DNA from: Solirubrobacterales bacterium
GTDB lineage: Bacteria; Actinomycetota; Thermoleophilia; Solirubrobacterales; 70-9
Direction of reading: 5' to 3'
NCBI GenBank assembly: GCA_030152805.1
Contig: JASLIG010000017.1
Location: 1 to 18,231 of the forward strand
Length of the DNA: 18,231 nucleotides
In this document: in pieces, positions 14,026-18,231 of the stretch
Position numbering within the stretch: position 1 is the stretch's first letter
How the letters are laid out: every line of letters starts with the position of its first letter
The notes under the pieces: model-generated
The model's input: the letters and a program-made list of their open reading frames with translations, nothing else
The model's database searches: none
What the model was told of the DNA's origin: nothing
Position numbers and translations under genes: made by a program

Positions 14026-14031
14026 ATCATA
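14026..14031 (-). promoter_or_regulatory. -10 box TATGAT for the cytochrome c gene
   Basis: TATGAT on the minus strand, one base from the TATAAT consensus, lies 9 bases before the GTG at 14016. It is the best-matching -10 in the window. It lies in the 44-bp gap to the divergent flavin reductase gene. Confidence 0.6.
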
Positions 14032-14060
14032 TTGTCTTGACCCGATTCCGCTTCTCGACC

Positions 14061-14537
14061 ATGCCGCCGCCCAATCCAGCCCGATTCCGCGCCGCGATGG
14101 CGATGCTGCCGACGGGCGTAACGGTGGTCAGCGCCGCCGGCCCCGACGGCCCGGCCGGGGCGACCGCAAACGCGGTCTGCTCCCTCTCGATCGAGCCGAT
14201 GCTGATGCTCGCCTGCCTCGACCGCGGCTCCCGCACCCTGCTCGCCGTGCAGGCCGCCAACCACTTCGGCGTCAGCGTCCTGCACGCCGGCCAGGAGCCG
14301 ATCGCCCGCTCCTTCGCCACCAAGGCGCCGGTCGCCGACAAGTGGGACGGGGTCGCCTGGAGCGAGCGCGACGGCATCCCCGCGATCGACGACTCCCTCG
14401 CCTGGATCGCCTGCGAGCTGCGCGACGTGGTCGCTGCCGGCGACCACGTGATCGTCACCGGCGAGGTCCGCTCCCTGGAGAGCGGCAAGGGCGATCCGCT
14501 CGTCTTTCACGCCGGCGAGTACCGGCCGCTGGGCTGA
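14061..14537 (+). CDS. Flavin reductase-like domain protein
   Basis: A 158-aa FMN-binding split-barrel protein of the flavin reductase family (HpaC/NtaB type). Typical features: FRAAMAMLPTGVTVVSA near the start, GATANAVCSLSIEPMLML for the flavin site, HFGVSVLHAGQE, and a C-terminal HVIVTGEVRSL followed by PLVFHAGEYRPLG. These proteins use NAD(P)H to reduce FMN or FAD for partner monooxygenases; no partner oxygenase is adjacent. ATG 14061 is preferred because the family motif starts soon after it; the frame also extends to a TTG at 14037. It is divergent from cytochrome c and convergent with the VOC gene. Confidence 0.9.
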   Translation: MPPPNPARFRAAMAMLPTGVTVVSAAGPDGPAGATANAVCSLSIEPMLMLACLDRGSRTLLAVQAANHFGVSVLHAGQEPIARSFATKAPVADKWDGVAWSERDGIPAIDDSLAWIACELRDVVAAGDHVIVTGEVRSLESGKGDPLVFHAGEYRPLG

Positions 14538-14539
14538 GT

Positions 14540-14587
14540 GCGCATCCGACATCGACCACCCCCCACTGGGGTCAATGTCGGGTGCGC
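14540..14587. terminator. Hairpin between convergent flavin reductase and VOC genes, related to the 1366-1411 hairpin
   Basis: Arms 14540-14557 and 14570-14587 pair over 18 positions with one G-T pair and one mismatch, around a 12-base loop. The right side, GGGGTCAATGTCGGGTGCGC followed by GATC, matches GGGGTCAAAGTCGGATACGC and GATC at 1394-1417 at 17 of the first 20 bases. A bidirectional terminator is likely. It lacks a T-tract. Confidence 0.65.
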
Positions 14588-14589
14588 GA

Positions 14590-14970
14590 TCAGGCGCTGC
14601 GGTGACAGACAGCCTCGACGTTGTTGCCGTCGGGGTCGAGGACGAAGGCACCGTAGTAGCCGGGGTGATAGATCGGGCGAAGGCCCGGGGCACCGTTGTC
14701 GGTGCCGCCCGTCGCAAGGGCGGCGGCGTGGAAAGCGTCGACCAGATCGGGGGTGCGAGCGCCAAAGGCGACGTGCAGGCCGCTCACGACCGCGCGGCCA
14801 CGGAAGCCAATCCAGAAGTAGGGGTTCGGCCCCTGCTCGGTCTCCTTGCCGAAGCCGGCCATCCCCTCGAACTCCATCACCAACCTGACCCCGAGCGGCT
14901 GCAGAGCCCCTTTGTAGAACGCCTTGCTGCGCTCGAAGTCGCTGACCTCGATACCGATGTGGTCGAGCAC
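14590..14970 (-). CDS. VOC (glyoxalase/bleomycin resistance/dioxygenase) family protein
   Basis: A 126-aa protein of the vicinal oxygen chelate fold with two beta-alpha-beta-beta-beta modules. Likely metal ligands are His4 (LDHIGIEVSD), the His in GLHVAF and the Glu in DPDGNNVEAVCH. The conserved FYKGALQPLG helix is present. Many such single-domain proteins are annotated as glyoxalases but the substrate is unknown. GTG 14970 is the start; TAAGCT lies 7 bases before it. The KTSC gene ends 20 bp upstream on the same strand, so read-through co-expression is also possible. Confidence 0.9.
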   Translation of the reverse strand: MLDHIGIEVSDFERSKAFYKGALQPLGVRLVMEFEGMAGFGKETEQGPNPYFWIGFRGRAVVSGLHVAFGARTPDLVDAFHAAALATGGTDNGAPGLRPIYHPGYYGAFVLDPDGNNVEAVCHRSA

Positions 14971-14977
14971 AGCTTGC

Positions 14978-14983
14978 AGCTTA
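14978..14983 (-). promoter_or_regulatory. -10-like box TAAGCT for the VOC gene
   Basis: On the minus strand TAAGCT lies 7 bases before the GTG at 14970, within the 20-bp gap to the upstream KTSC gene. It fits a leaderless transcript. Confidence 0.45.
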
Positions 14984-14990
14984 TCCCGGA

Positions 14991-15206
14991 CTAGACCCTC
15001 CGGAATGGATAGCGCTTGATCACCGAGTTGACGAACGTCCCCTTCGACTCGGCGTTGGCCAGTTCCTCAAAGACGCGGTCCGGGACGCCGCGATAGGCAT
15101 AGAGGGCACCGCCGAGGTACTCCACATAAGCCTCTTCGGGCCCAGCGTCGTAGCCGATCCTGGCGATCGCGCTGGATTCGACAGGGTGCATTCTGGGCAT
15201 CGGCAT
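14991..15206 (-). CDS. KTSC domain-containing protein
   Basis: A 71-aa protein consisting of little more than one KTSC domain: HPVESSAIARIGYD, then a short beta hairpin (AYVEYLGGALYAYRGVP), FEELANAESKGTFVNSVIK and the terminal Tyr-Pro. KTSC domains occur alone or fused to lysyl-tRNA synthetases and nucleic-acid enzymes; the function is poorly known. ATG 15206 has GGAGAGG just upstream. The open frame extends to 15620 but the upstream part is the antisense of the DUF4383-like gene and is rejected. The gene precedes the VOC gene and is divergent from the membrane protein at 15261. Confidence 0.85.
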   Translation of the reverse strand: MPMPRMHPVESSAIARIGYDAGPEEAYVEYLGGALYAYRGVPDRVFEELANAESKGTFVNSVIKRYPFRRV

Positions 15207-15244
15207 GACCTCTCCATCGTCTGGGGTACCCGCGAACGAGGAGT

Positions 15245-15250
15245 TAAGCT
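15245..15250 (+). promoter_or_regulatory. -10-like box TAAGCT for the DUF4383-like gene
   Basis: TAAGCT lies 10 bases before the ATG at 15261, matching the spacing seen for the P450 and HAD genes; there is no clear Shine-Dalgarno sequence. Confidence 0.45.
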
Positions 15251-15260
15251 CCGCGTTTCG

Positions 15261-15692
15261 ATGGAGGCGGCAACGGCACCACGCACCCAGTGGACCTTCG
15301 CCCAGTGGGGGATCGTCGTTCTCGCGGTGCTGCAGCTGACATGGGCGACGGCGGGACTGCTCGCCGAACCGAGCTTTCACTTTGGCGACGGCGCGCCGAC
15401 CGAGCAGGTGCTCGGCGTGGACTTCAACGGCGTCCACGCACTCTCCGGCTTCCTGCTCTTCGGGCCGGCCTTCTTCTTCGCCTTGAAGCCCCGTTGGGCC
15501 GTCCTCTACGCGATTTACGTGGCCGTTGCCCTGCTCGCCACCGGCTTCTGGGCGATCTGGTCGACGAGCCCGGCTGGCGTCTTCACTTTCCCCAACAACG
15601 ACGCCGACGCCGTCCTCCACATCACCACCGGCGTCCTCTTCGGCATCGTCGCCGCGATCCAGCTCGGCCTCGACCGCCGCGCCGCATCCTGA
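15261..15692 (+). CDS. DUF4383-like four-helix membrane protein
   Basis: A 143-aa membrane protein with four hydrophobic segments: about residues 12-35, 60-80, 85-108 and 118-138. The helix-2 entry DFNGVHALSGFLLF and the later FPNNDADAVLHITTGVLFG match the DUF4383 pattern (an Asn/His motif near helix 2 and Asn-x-x-Asp-x-x-LH before helix 4). Proteins of this group are widespread in actinobacteria and uncharacterised. ATG 15261 is set by the TAAGCT box 10 bases upstream. It is divergent from the KTSC gene and convergent with the membrane protein at 15752. Confidence 0.82.
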   Translation: MEAATAPRTQWTFAQWGIVVLAVLQLTWATAGLLAEPSFHFGDGAPTEQVLGVDFNGVHALSGFLLFGPAFFFALKPRWAVLYAIYVAVALLATGFWAIWSTSPAGVFTFPNNDADAVLHITTGVLFGIVAAIQLGLDRRAAS

Positions 15693-15702
15693 ACGAGCCC
15701 AC

Positions 15703-15748
15703 CGAGTCCGCCATTACCCCGGCTTAGAGAAGGGTTTTCGCGGACTCG
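15703..15748. terminator. Possible terminator hairpin between convergent membrane-protein genes
   Basis: The arms CGAGTCCGC (15703-15711) and GCGGACTCG (15740-15748) are perfectly complementary around a 28-base loop, in which ACCC and GGGT can add inner pairs. It spans the 59-bp gap between the convergent genes. No T-tract follows, so confidence is moderate. Confidence 0.45.
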
Positions 15749-15751
15749 CTG

Positions 15752-16186
15752 CTAGAAGGCGCTGCTGGTGCCGGCGGCGCGGAGGGCCAGGAAGAGGATC
15801 ACGCCGCAGCTGACGGCCATGATGCCCATCTCGCGACGGACGATCGCGAGGGCAAGCGACTGCTGGGACTCGGCGGAGAGGGATTCGAAGTCGACCTCGC
15901 CCAGCTCGCGCTCGGCGGCGCCGGCGCGGGCGCCCTCGGCGATTAGCGAGACGACGAGGGGCAGGATGCCGTAGAGGTAGTGCAGTTCGTCGTCGGGTTT
16001 GTGGCCGGTGAAGACGAGCAGGCCGCCCAGCATCACCTGCAGGAAGACGGCGGCCTGGGCGGCACGCAACAGCAGCCAGAAGGGGACGGAGGAACGATCG
16101 CGCAGCCAGGCGATGCCGCCGACCGCGAAGGCGGCGAGGTTGAGGGCGATGACTGCACAGCCGACTACGAGGTGCGCTGCGGCCAC
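15752..16186 (-). CDS. Four-helix membrane protein of unknown function
   Basis: A 144-aa integral membrane protein with four hydrophobic segments (about residues 3-28, 40-63, 72-90 and 122-139) and an acidic cytoplasmic-looking loop between helices 3 and 4 (about 91-118). Histidines lie at the start of helix 1 (AAHLVVG), after helix 2 (FTGHKPDD) and at the start of helix 3 (LHYLYG). The QVMLGGLLVFTG stretch faintly recalls CtaA-type heme A synthases, but this is too weak to name it. GTG 16186 is preferred, with GGGAGGA 9 bases upstream; the frame also reaches a TTG at 16204. It is divergent from the nuo operon, so a respiratory role is conceivable but unproven. Confidence 0.75.
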   Translation of the reverse strand: MAAAHLVVGCAVIALNLAAFAVGGIAWLRDRSSVPFWLLLRAAQAAVFLQVMLGGLLVFTGHKPDDELHYLYGILPLVVSLIAEGARAGAAERELGEVDFESLSAESQQSLALAIVRREMGIMAVSCGVILFLALRAAGTSSAF

Positions 16187-16243
16187 TGGCTTATTTCCTC
16201 CCAAGAGGGTCGGGATTCGGCTTGCTGATGCGGAAAAGCACTA

Positions 16244-16274
16244 TGTAGCAATGTGTTACAAGCAGGTATATAAC
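16244..16274 (+). promoter_or_regulatory. Likely nuo operon promoter with candidate operator
   Basis: This AT-rich island contains TATAAC (16269-16274), a good -10, with TAGCAA 17 bases upstream as a weak -35. TGTAGCA-ATG-TGTTACA (16244-16260) is a 7-3-7 palindrome with one mismatch, overlapping that -35, so it may be an operator. The start would be near 16281, giving a leader of about 60 bases. The leader contains GCGGCG, AATCG, CGCCGC (16296-16312), a small hairpin. Confidence 0.5.
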
Positions 16275-16343
16275 TCGCCGTACAGGCGGTAGGGCGCGGC
16301 GAATCGCGCCGCCCAGGCCGCCCCCCGGAAACTCGATCTACCA

Positions 16344-16721
16344 GTGCTGAAGAGCTACCTGCCGATTCTCGTCTTCGCTTTCCTCGGCGTTACCGTCGGG
16401 GGGGCCTTCGCGATGCTCAATCACCTGATCGGGCCGAAGCGGCCGAAGCGGCCGACGGCGGCGAGCCTGCGCCAGACCGAGCCGTACGAGTCTGGAATCC
16501 CGGTCGAGCCCGCGCACGGGCTTCGCTTCGGCGTCAGCTTCTACCTGATCGCGATGCTCTTCATCCTCTTCGACATCGAGGTCGTCTTCCTCTACCCGAT
16601 CGGGGTCATCGTGAAGGGCGCCGACAGCCTCTTCGTGCTCGGCGAGCTGGTCACCTTCGTCGTCCTGCTGCTCGTCGCCTTCGTCTATGTCTGGCGCAAG
16701 GGGGCGCTGAATTGGAGGTAG
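16344..16721 (+). CDS. nuoA: NADH-quinone oxidoreductase subunit A
   Basis: A 125-aa membrane subunit of respiratory complex I with three helices. The first is at about residues 5-29, and the second contains the hallmark ILFDIEVVFLYP (about 73-84). The third lies at about 95-117, ending in VWRKGALNWR. The loop with QTEPYESGIPV is the conserved TMH1-2 segment. A short tandem GAAGCGGCC repeat (about 16436-16455) encodes PKRPKR. The start is GTG 16344, with no strong ribosome binding site. The stop TAG overlaps the presumed nuoB start. It is the first gene of the nuo operon. Confidence 0.95.
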   Translation: MLKSYLPILVFAFLGVTVGGAFAMLNHLIGPKRPKRPTAASLRQTEPYESGIPVEPAHGLRFGVSFYLIAMLFILFDIEVVFLYPIGVIVKGADSLFVLGELVTFVVLLLVAFVYVWRKGALNWR

Positions 16722-17380
16722 AGCGCCAGACGATGCGCGAGCGCCAGCTCAGCGCCCGCGACATGCTGCGCGGCGACCTCGAGGGCGAGGAGCTGGAGCG
16801 CTACGTCGAGGAGAAGGTCGTGATGACCAACTTCGAGAAGATGCTCGGCTGGGCCCGCTCGAACTCGATCTTCCCACTCACCTTCGGGCTCGCCTGCTGC
16901 GCGATCGAGGCGCCAATCTCGCTCGTCACCGCCCGCTACGACCTCGCCCGCTTCGGCGCCGAGGCGCTGCGGGCCTCGCCGCGCCAGGCCGACATGATCA
17001 TCCTCTCGGGCCGAGTCTCGATCAAGATGGCACCGGTCGTTCGCCGCCTCTACGACCAGATGCTGGAGCCGAAGTGGGCGATCTCGATGGGCGCCTGCTC
17101 CTCCAGCGGCGGCATGTTCTCCAACTACGCCGTGGTCCAGGGGGCGGACAAGTTCATGCCGATCGACCTGCACATCCCCGGCTGCCCGCCGCGGCCGGAG
17201 GCGGTGCTCTACGGCTTCACCAAGCTGCAGCGCAAGATCCAGGGCAACCCGGACCAGGGCTGGCGGGCGCGCTACGGGGCCGAGGGCACCGAGGAGTGGG
17301 CCCGCGGCGGGCCGCGCAGCGAACCGAGCGCCGAGGCGGCCGAGGCCTACCTCGCCGCCAGGGAGCTGATCGGTGCCTGA
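16712..17380 (+). CDS. nuoB: NADH-quinone oxidoreductase subunit B
   Basis: A 222-aa peripheral-arm subunit that holds the N2 [4Fe-4S] cluster passing electrons to quinone. The cluster ligands are Cys62-Cys63 (GLACCAIE), Cys129 (GACSSSGG) and Cys158 (PGCPPRPE). The protein has a longer C-terminus than E. coli-type short forms, rich in Ala, Glu and Gly. The start is uncertain: TTG 16712 has AAGGGGG 7 bases upstream and overlaps nuoA by 10 bases, while ATG 16733 gives a protein seven residues shorter with a GGAGG 14 bases upstream. It overlaps nuoC by 8 bases at its 3' end. Confidence 0.96.
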   Translation: MEVERQTMRERQLSARDMLRGDLEGEELERYVEEKVVMTNFEKMLGWARSNSIFPLTFGLACCAIEAPISLVTARYDLARFGAEALRASPRQADMIILSGRVSIKMAPVVRRLYDQMLEPKWAISMGACSSSGGMFSNYAVVQGADKFMPIDLHIPGCPPRPEAVLYGFTKLQRKIQGNPDQGWRARYGAEGTEEWARGGPRSEPSAEAAEAYLAARELIGA

Positions 17381-17891
17381 CGCTCCCGGACTCGAGCTGC
17401 TCCGGGGCGAGATCGAGGCAGAGCACCCCGGCGCCATCCTCGACAGCGGCTTCGAGCACGGCTGCGCAAGCCTCGCGATTGCCCCGGAGCACCTACTCGC
17501 CGTGCTCGGCTGGCTGCGCGACGCCCCCGGCCAGGGTTACCGCTTCCTCTCGAGCCTGCACGCAGCGGACTACCTGCCGGCGGAGCCGCGCTTTGCAGTG
17601 CACTACGAGCTGCTCAATCGCGATCGAGTGGAGCGACTGCGCGTCAAGGCGCTCCTGGCCGATCCGGGCGAGGACTCGCTGCCGGAACTCGATTCCTGCG
17701 TGGAGCTCTTCCCGACGGCCGAGTTCCAGGAGCGCGAGGCCTTCGATTTCTTCGGCATCGTCTTCCGGGGTCACCCCGACCTCACGCGCATCCTGCTGCC
17801 CGAGGACTACGTCGGCTGGCCTCAACGCCGGGACTTCCCCGTAGGCGGGGAGCCCGTGACGTTCACGTACAGCGAGCGCAACTATGGCTGA
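17373..17891 (+). CDS. nuoC: NADH-quinone oxidoreductase subunit C
   Basis: A 172-aa (30-kDa subunit family) peripheral-arm protein of complex I. The conserved signature is seen near the C-terminus: QEREAFDFFGIVFRGHPDL followed by TRILLPEDYVGWPQRRDFPV. The N-terminal domain has RFLSSLHAADYLP, the usual core strand. It is encoded separately from nuoD, not as a CD fusion. The start is GTG 17373 with GGGAG 7 bases upstream, overlapping the nuoB stop. Its own stop overlaps the nuoD ATG, so all four genes look translationally coupled. Confidence 0.95.
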   Translation: MPDAPGLELLRGEIEAEHPGAILDSGFEHGCASLAIAPEHLLAVLGWLRDAPGQGYRFLSSLHAADYLPAEPRFAVHYELLNRDRVERLRVKALLADPGEDSLPELDSCVELFPTAEFQEREAFDFFGIVFRGHPDLTRILLPEDYVGWPQRRDFPVGGEPVTFTYSERNYG

Positions 17892-18231
17892 GGTAACCGG
17901 AGCTCAGGCCGCGGTCTCGGGGGGGCCGAGAACGGACGCCGTGAGCCCGCCCGCAGGCCCCCCCGAGACCGCGGCCCGTGAAACCGAGGTGATGACGGTC
18001 AATATCGGGCCGCACCACCCGGCAACGCACGGGGTGCTCCGCCTGGTGGTCGATCTCGAAGGCGAGGTGGTGCGCGATCTGAAGCCCGTGATCGGCTACG
18101 TCCACACGGGGATCGAAAAGTCCTGCGAGGACAAGAGCTACTGGAAGGTCATCCCCTTCGTCGAGCGGATGGACTACGTCTCCTACTTCTTCCAGATGGA
18201 GGCCTTCTGCGGCGCGGTCGAGCGGCTGATC
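17884..18231 (+). CDS. nuoD: NADH-quinone oxidoreductase subunit D, N-terminal part (3' truncated by window)
   Basis: The 49-kDa subunit family that forms the quinone pocket with NuoB; 116 codons are visible. Conserved stretches: MTVNIGPHHPATHGVLRLVV (from about residue 38), IGYVHTGIEKSCEDKSYWKV, and RMDYVSYFFQMEAF. The HHPATHG histidine motif is part of the quinone site. ATG 17884 overlaps the nuoC stop by 8 bases. The first 37 residues are a low-complexity Ala/Gly/Pro extension not needed by the fold, and most of them are encoded by a 70-bp perfect inverted repeat. An alternative start at ATG 17995 would remove this extension, but coupling to nuoC favours 17884. Confidence 0.95.
   Translation, partial: MAEVTGAQAAVSGGPRTDAVSPPAGPPETAARETEVMTVNIGPHHPATHGVLRLVVDLEGEVVRDLKPVIGYVHTGIEKSCEDKSYWKVIPFVERMDYVSYFFQMEAFCGAVERLI
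17907..17976. repeat. Perfect 21-bp inverted repeat inside the nuoD 5' coding region
   Basis: Arms 17907-17927 and 17956-17976 (core GCGGTCTCGGGGGGGCC) are perfectly complementary, separated by 28 bases. The element begins 23 bases after the nuoD ATG and encodes the non-conserved N-terminal extension in frame. It would form a strong hairpin in the mRNA. Confidence 0.85.

Noticed and set aside
15207..15620. N-terminal extension of the KTSC protein
   Set aside because: This part lies antisense to the DUF4383-like gene and shows no domain; ATG 15206 has a good ribosome binding site.
16244..16260. Rex or FNR/CRP site in front of nuo
   Set aside because: TGTAGCAATGTGTTACA does not fit TGTGAAC..GTTCACA, TTGAT..ATCAA or TGTGA..TCACA closely enough.
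1..18231. tRNA or rRNA genes, CRISPR arrays, insertion sequences, toxin-antitoxin or phage-defence genes
   Set aside because: I looked on both strands for cloverleaf-type tails, regularly spaced repeats, transposase motifs and defence domains and saw none; all clear genes are housekeeping or metabolic.

Overview
The window is GC-rich (roughly 65-70% by eye), densely coding and free of mobile genes. It looks like a chromosomal core region of a high-GC actinobacterium. The mix of an AdoCbl-dependent ribonucleotide reductase, an Excalibur-domain secreted protein, a C-H-C CsoR, a DUF4383-type membrane protein and a nuoABCD start would fit a Thermoleophilia/Solirubrobacterales-like lineage. That placement is inference; no rRNA or marker gene settles it.

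Layout. 1-1008 (+): 3' part of nrdJ. 1009-1469: a lower-GC stretch with only doubtful small ORFs, ending in a perfect 21-bp hairpin. 1470-3363 (-): cytochrome P450, an Excalibur-domain exported protein and a small putative exported protein. 3458-4872 (+): HSL-type alpha/beta hydrolase, then a CsoR copper sensor whose palindromic operator touches the hydrolase stop codon. 4886-8194 (-): a two-gene MacB/FtsX-type ABC exporter. 8334-10320 (+): HAD-IIA phosphatase and an MFS transporter. 10337-11119 (-): acyl-CoA thioesterase-like protein. 11277-11690 (+): msrB. 11687-14016 (-): NarL-type response regulator, serS and a lipoprotein cytochrome c. 14061-14537 (+): flavin reductase-like protein. 14590-15206 (-): VOC protein and KTSC protein. 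15261-15692 (+): DUF4383-like membrane protein. 15752-16186 (-): four-helix membrane protein. 16344 to the end (+): nuoA, nuoB, nuoC and the start of nuoD, overlapping by a few bases as in a translationally coupled complex I operon.

The genes are mostly ordinary housekeeping and accessory metabolism. The unusual content lies between them, and once inside a gene. Long inverted repeats recur: a perfect 21-bp hairpin at 1366-1411, with a sequence-related one at 14540-14587 and a shorter GGGGTCA-type one at 10315-10342, all at convergent gene ends; nested inverted duplications in two divergent promoter regions (8171-8280 and 11134-11262); and a perfect 21-bp inverted repeat inside the 5' coding part of nuoD (17907-17976). 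In the 11.1-11.3 kb region, two unrelated divergent genes appear to be driven by two inverted copies of one promoter-upstream sequence, each ending just before a -10-like box and an ATGGAC start.

A second consistent signal is a TANNNT box 6-10 bases before the start codon of nine genes, which suggests leaderless or nearly leaderless transcripts. No tRNA, rRNA, CRISPR array, insertion sequence or complete defence system is visible. I do not see a clear new multi-gene system; the inverted-repeat architecture is the most novel-looking element.
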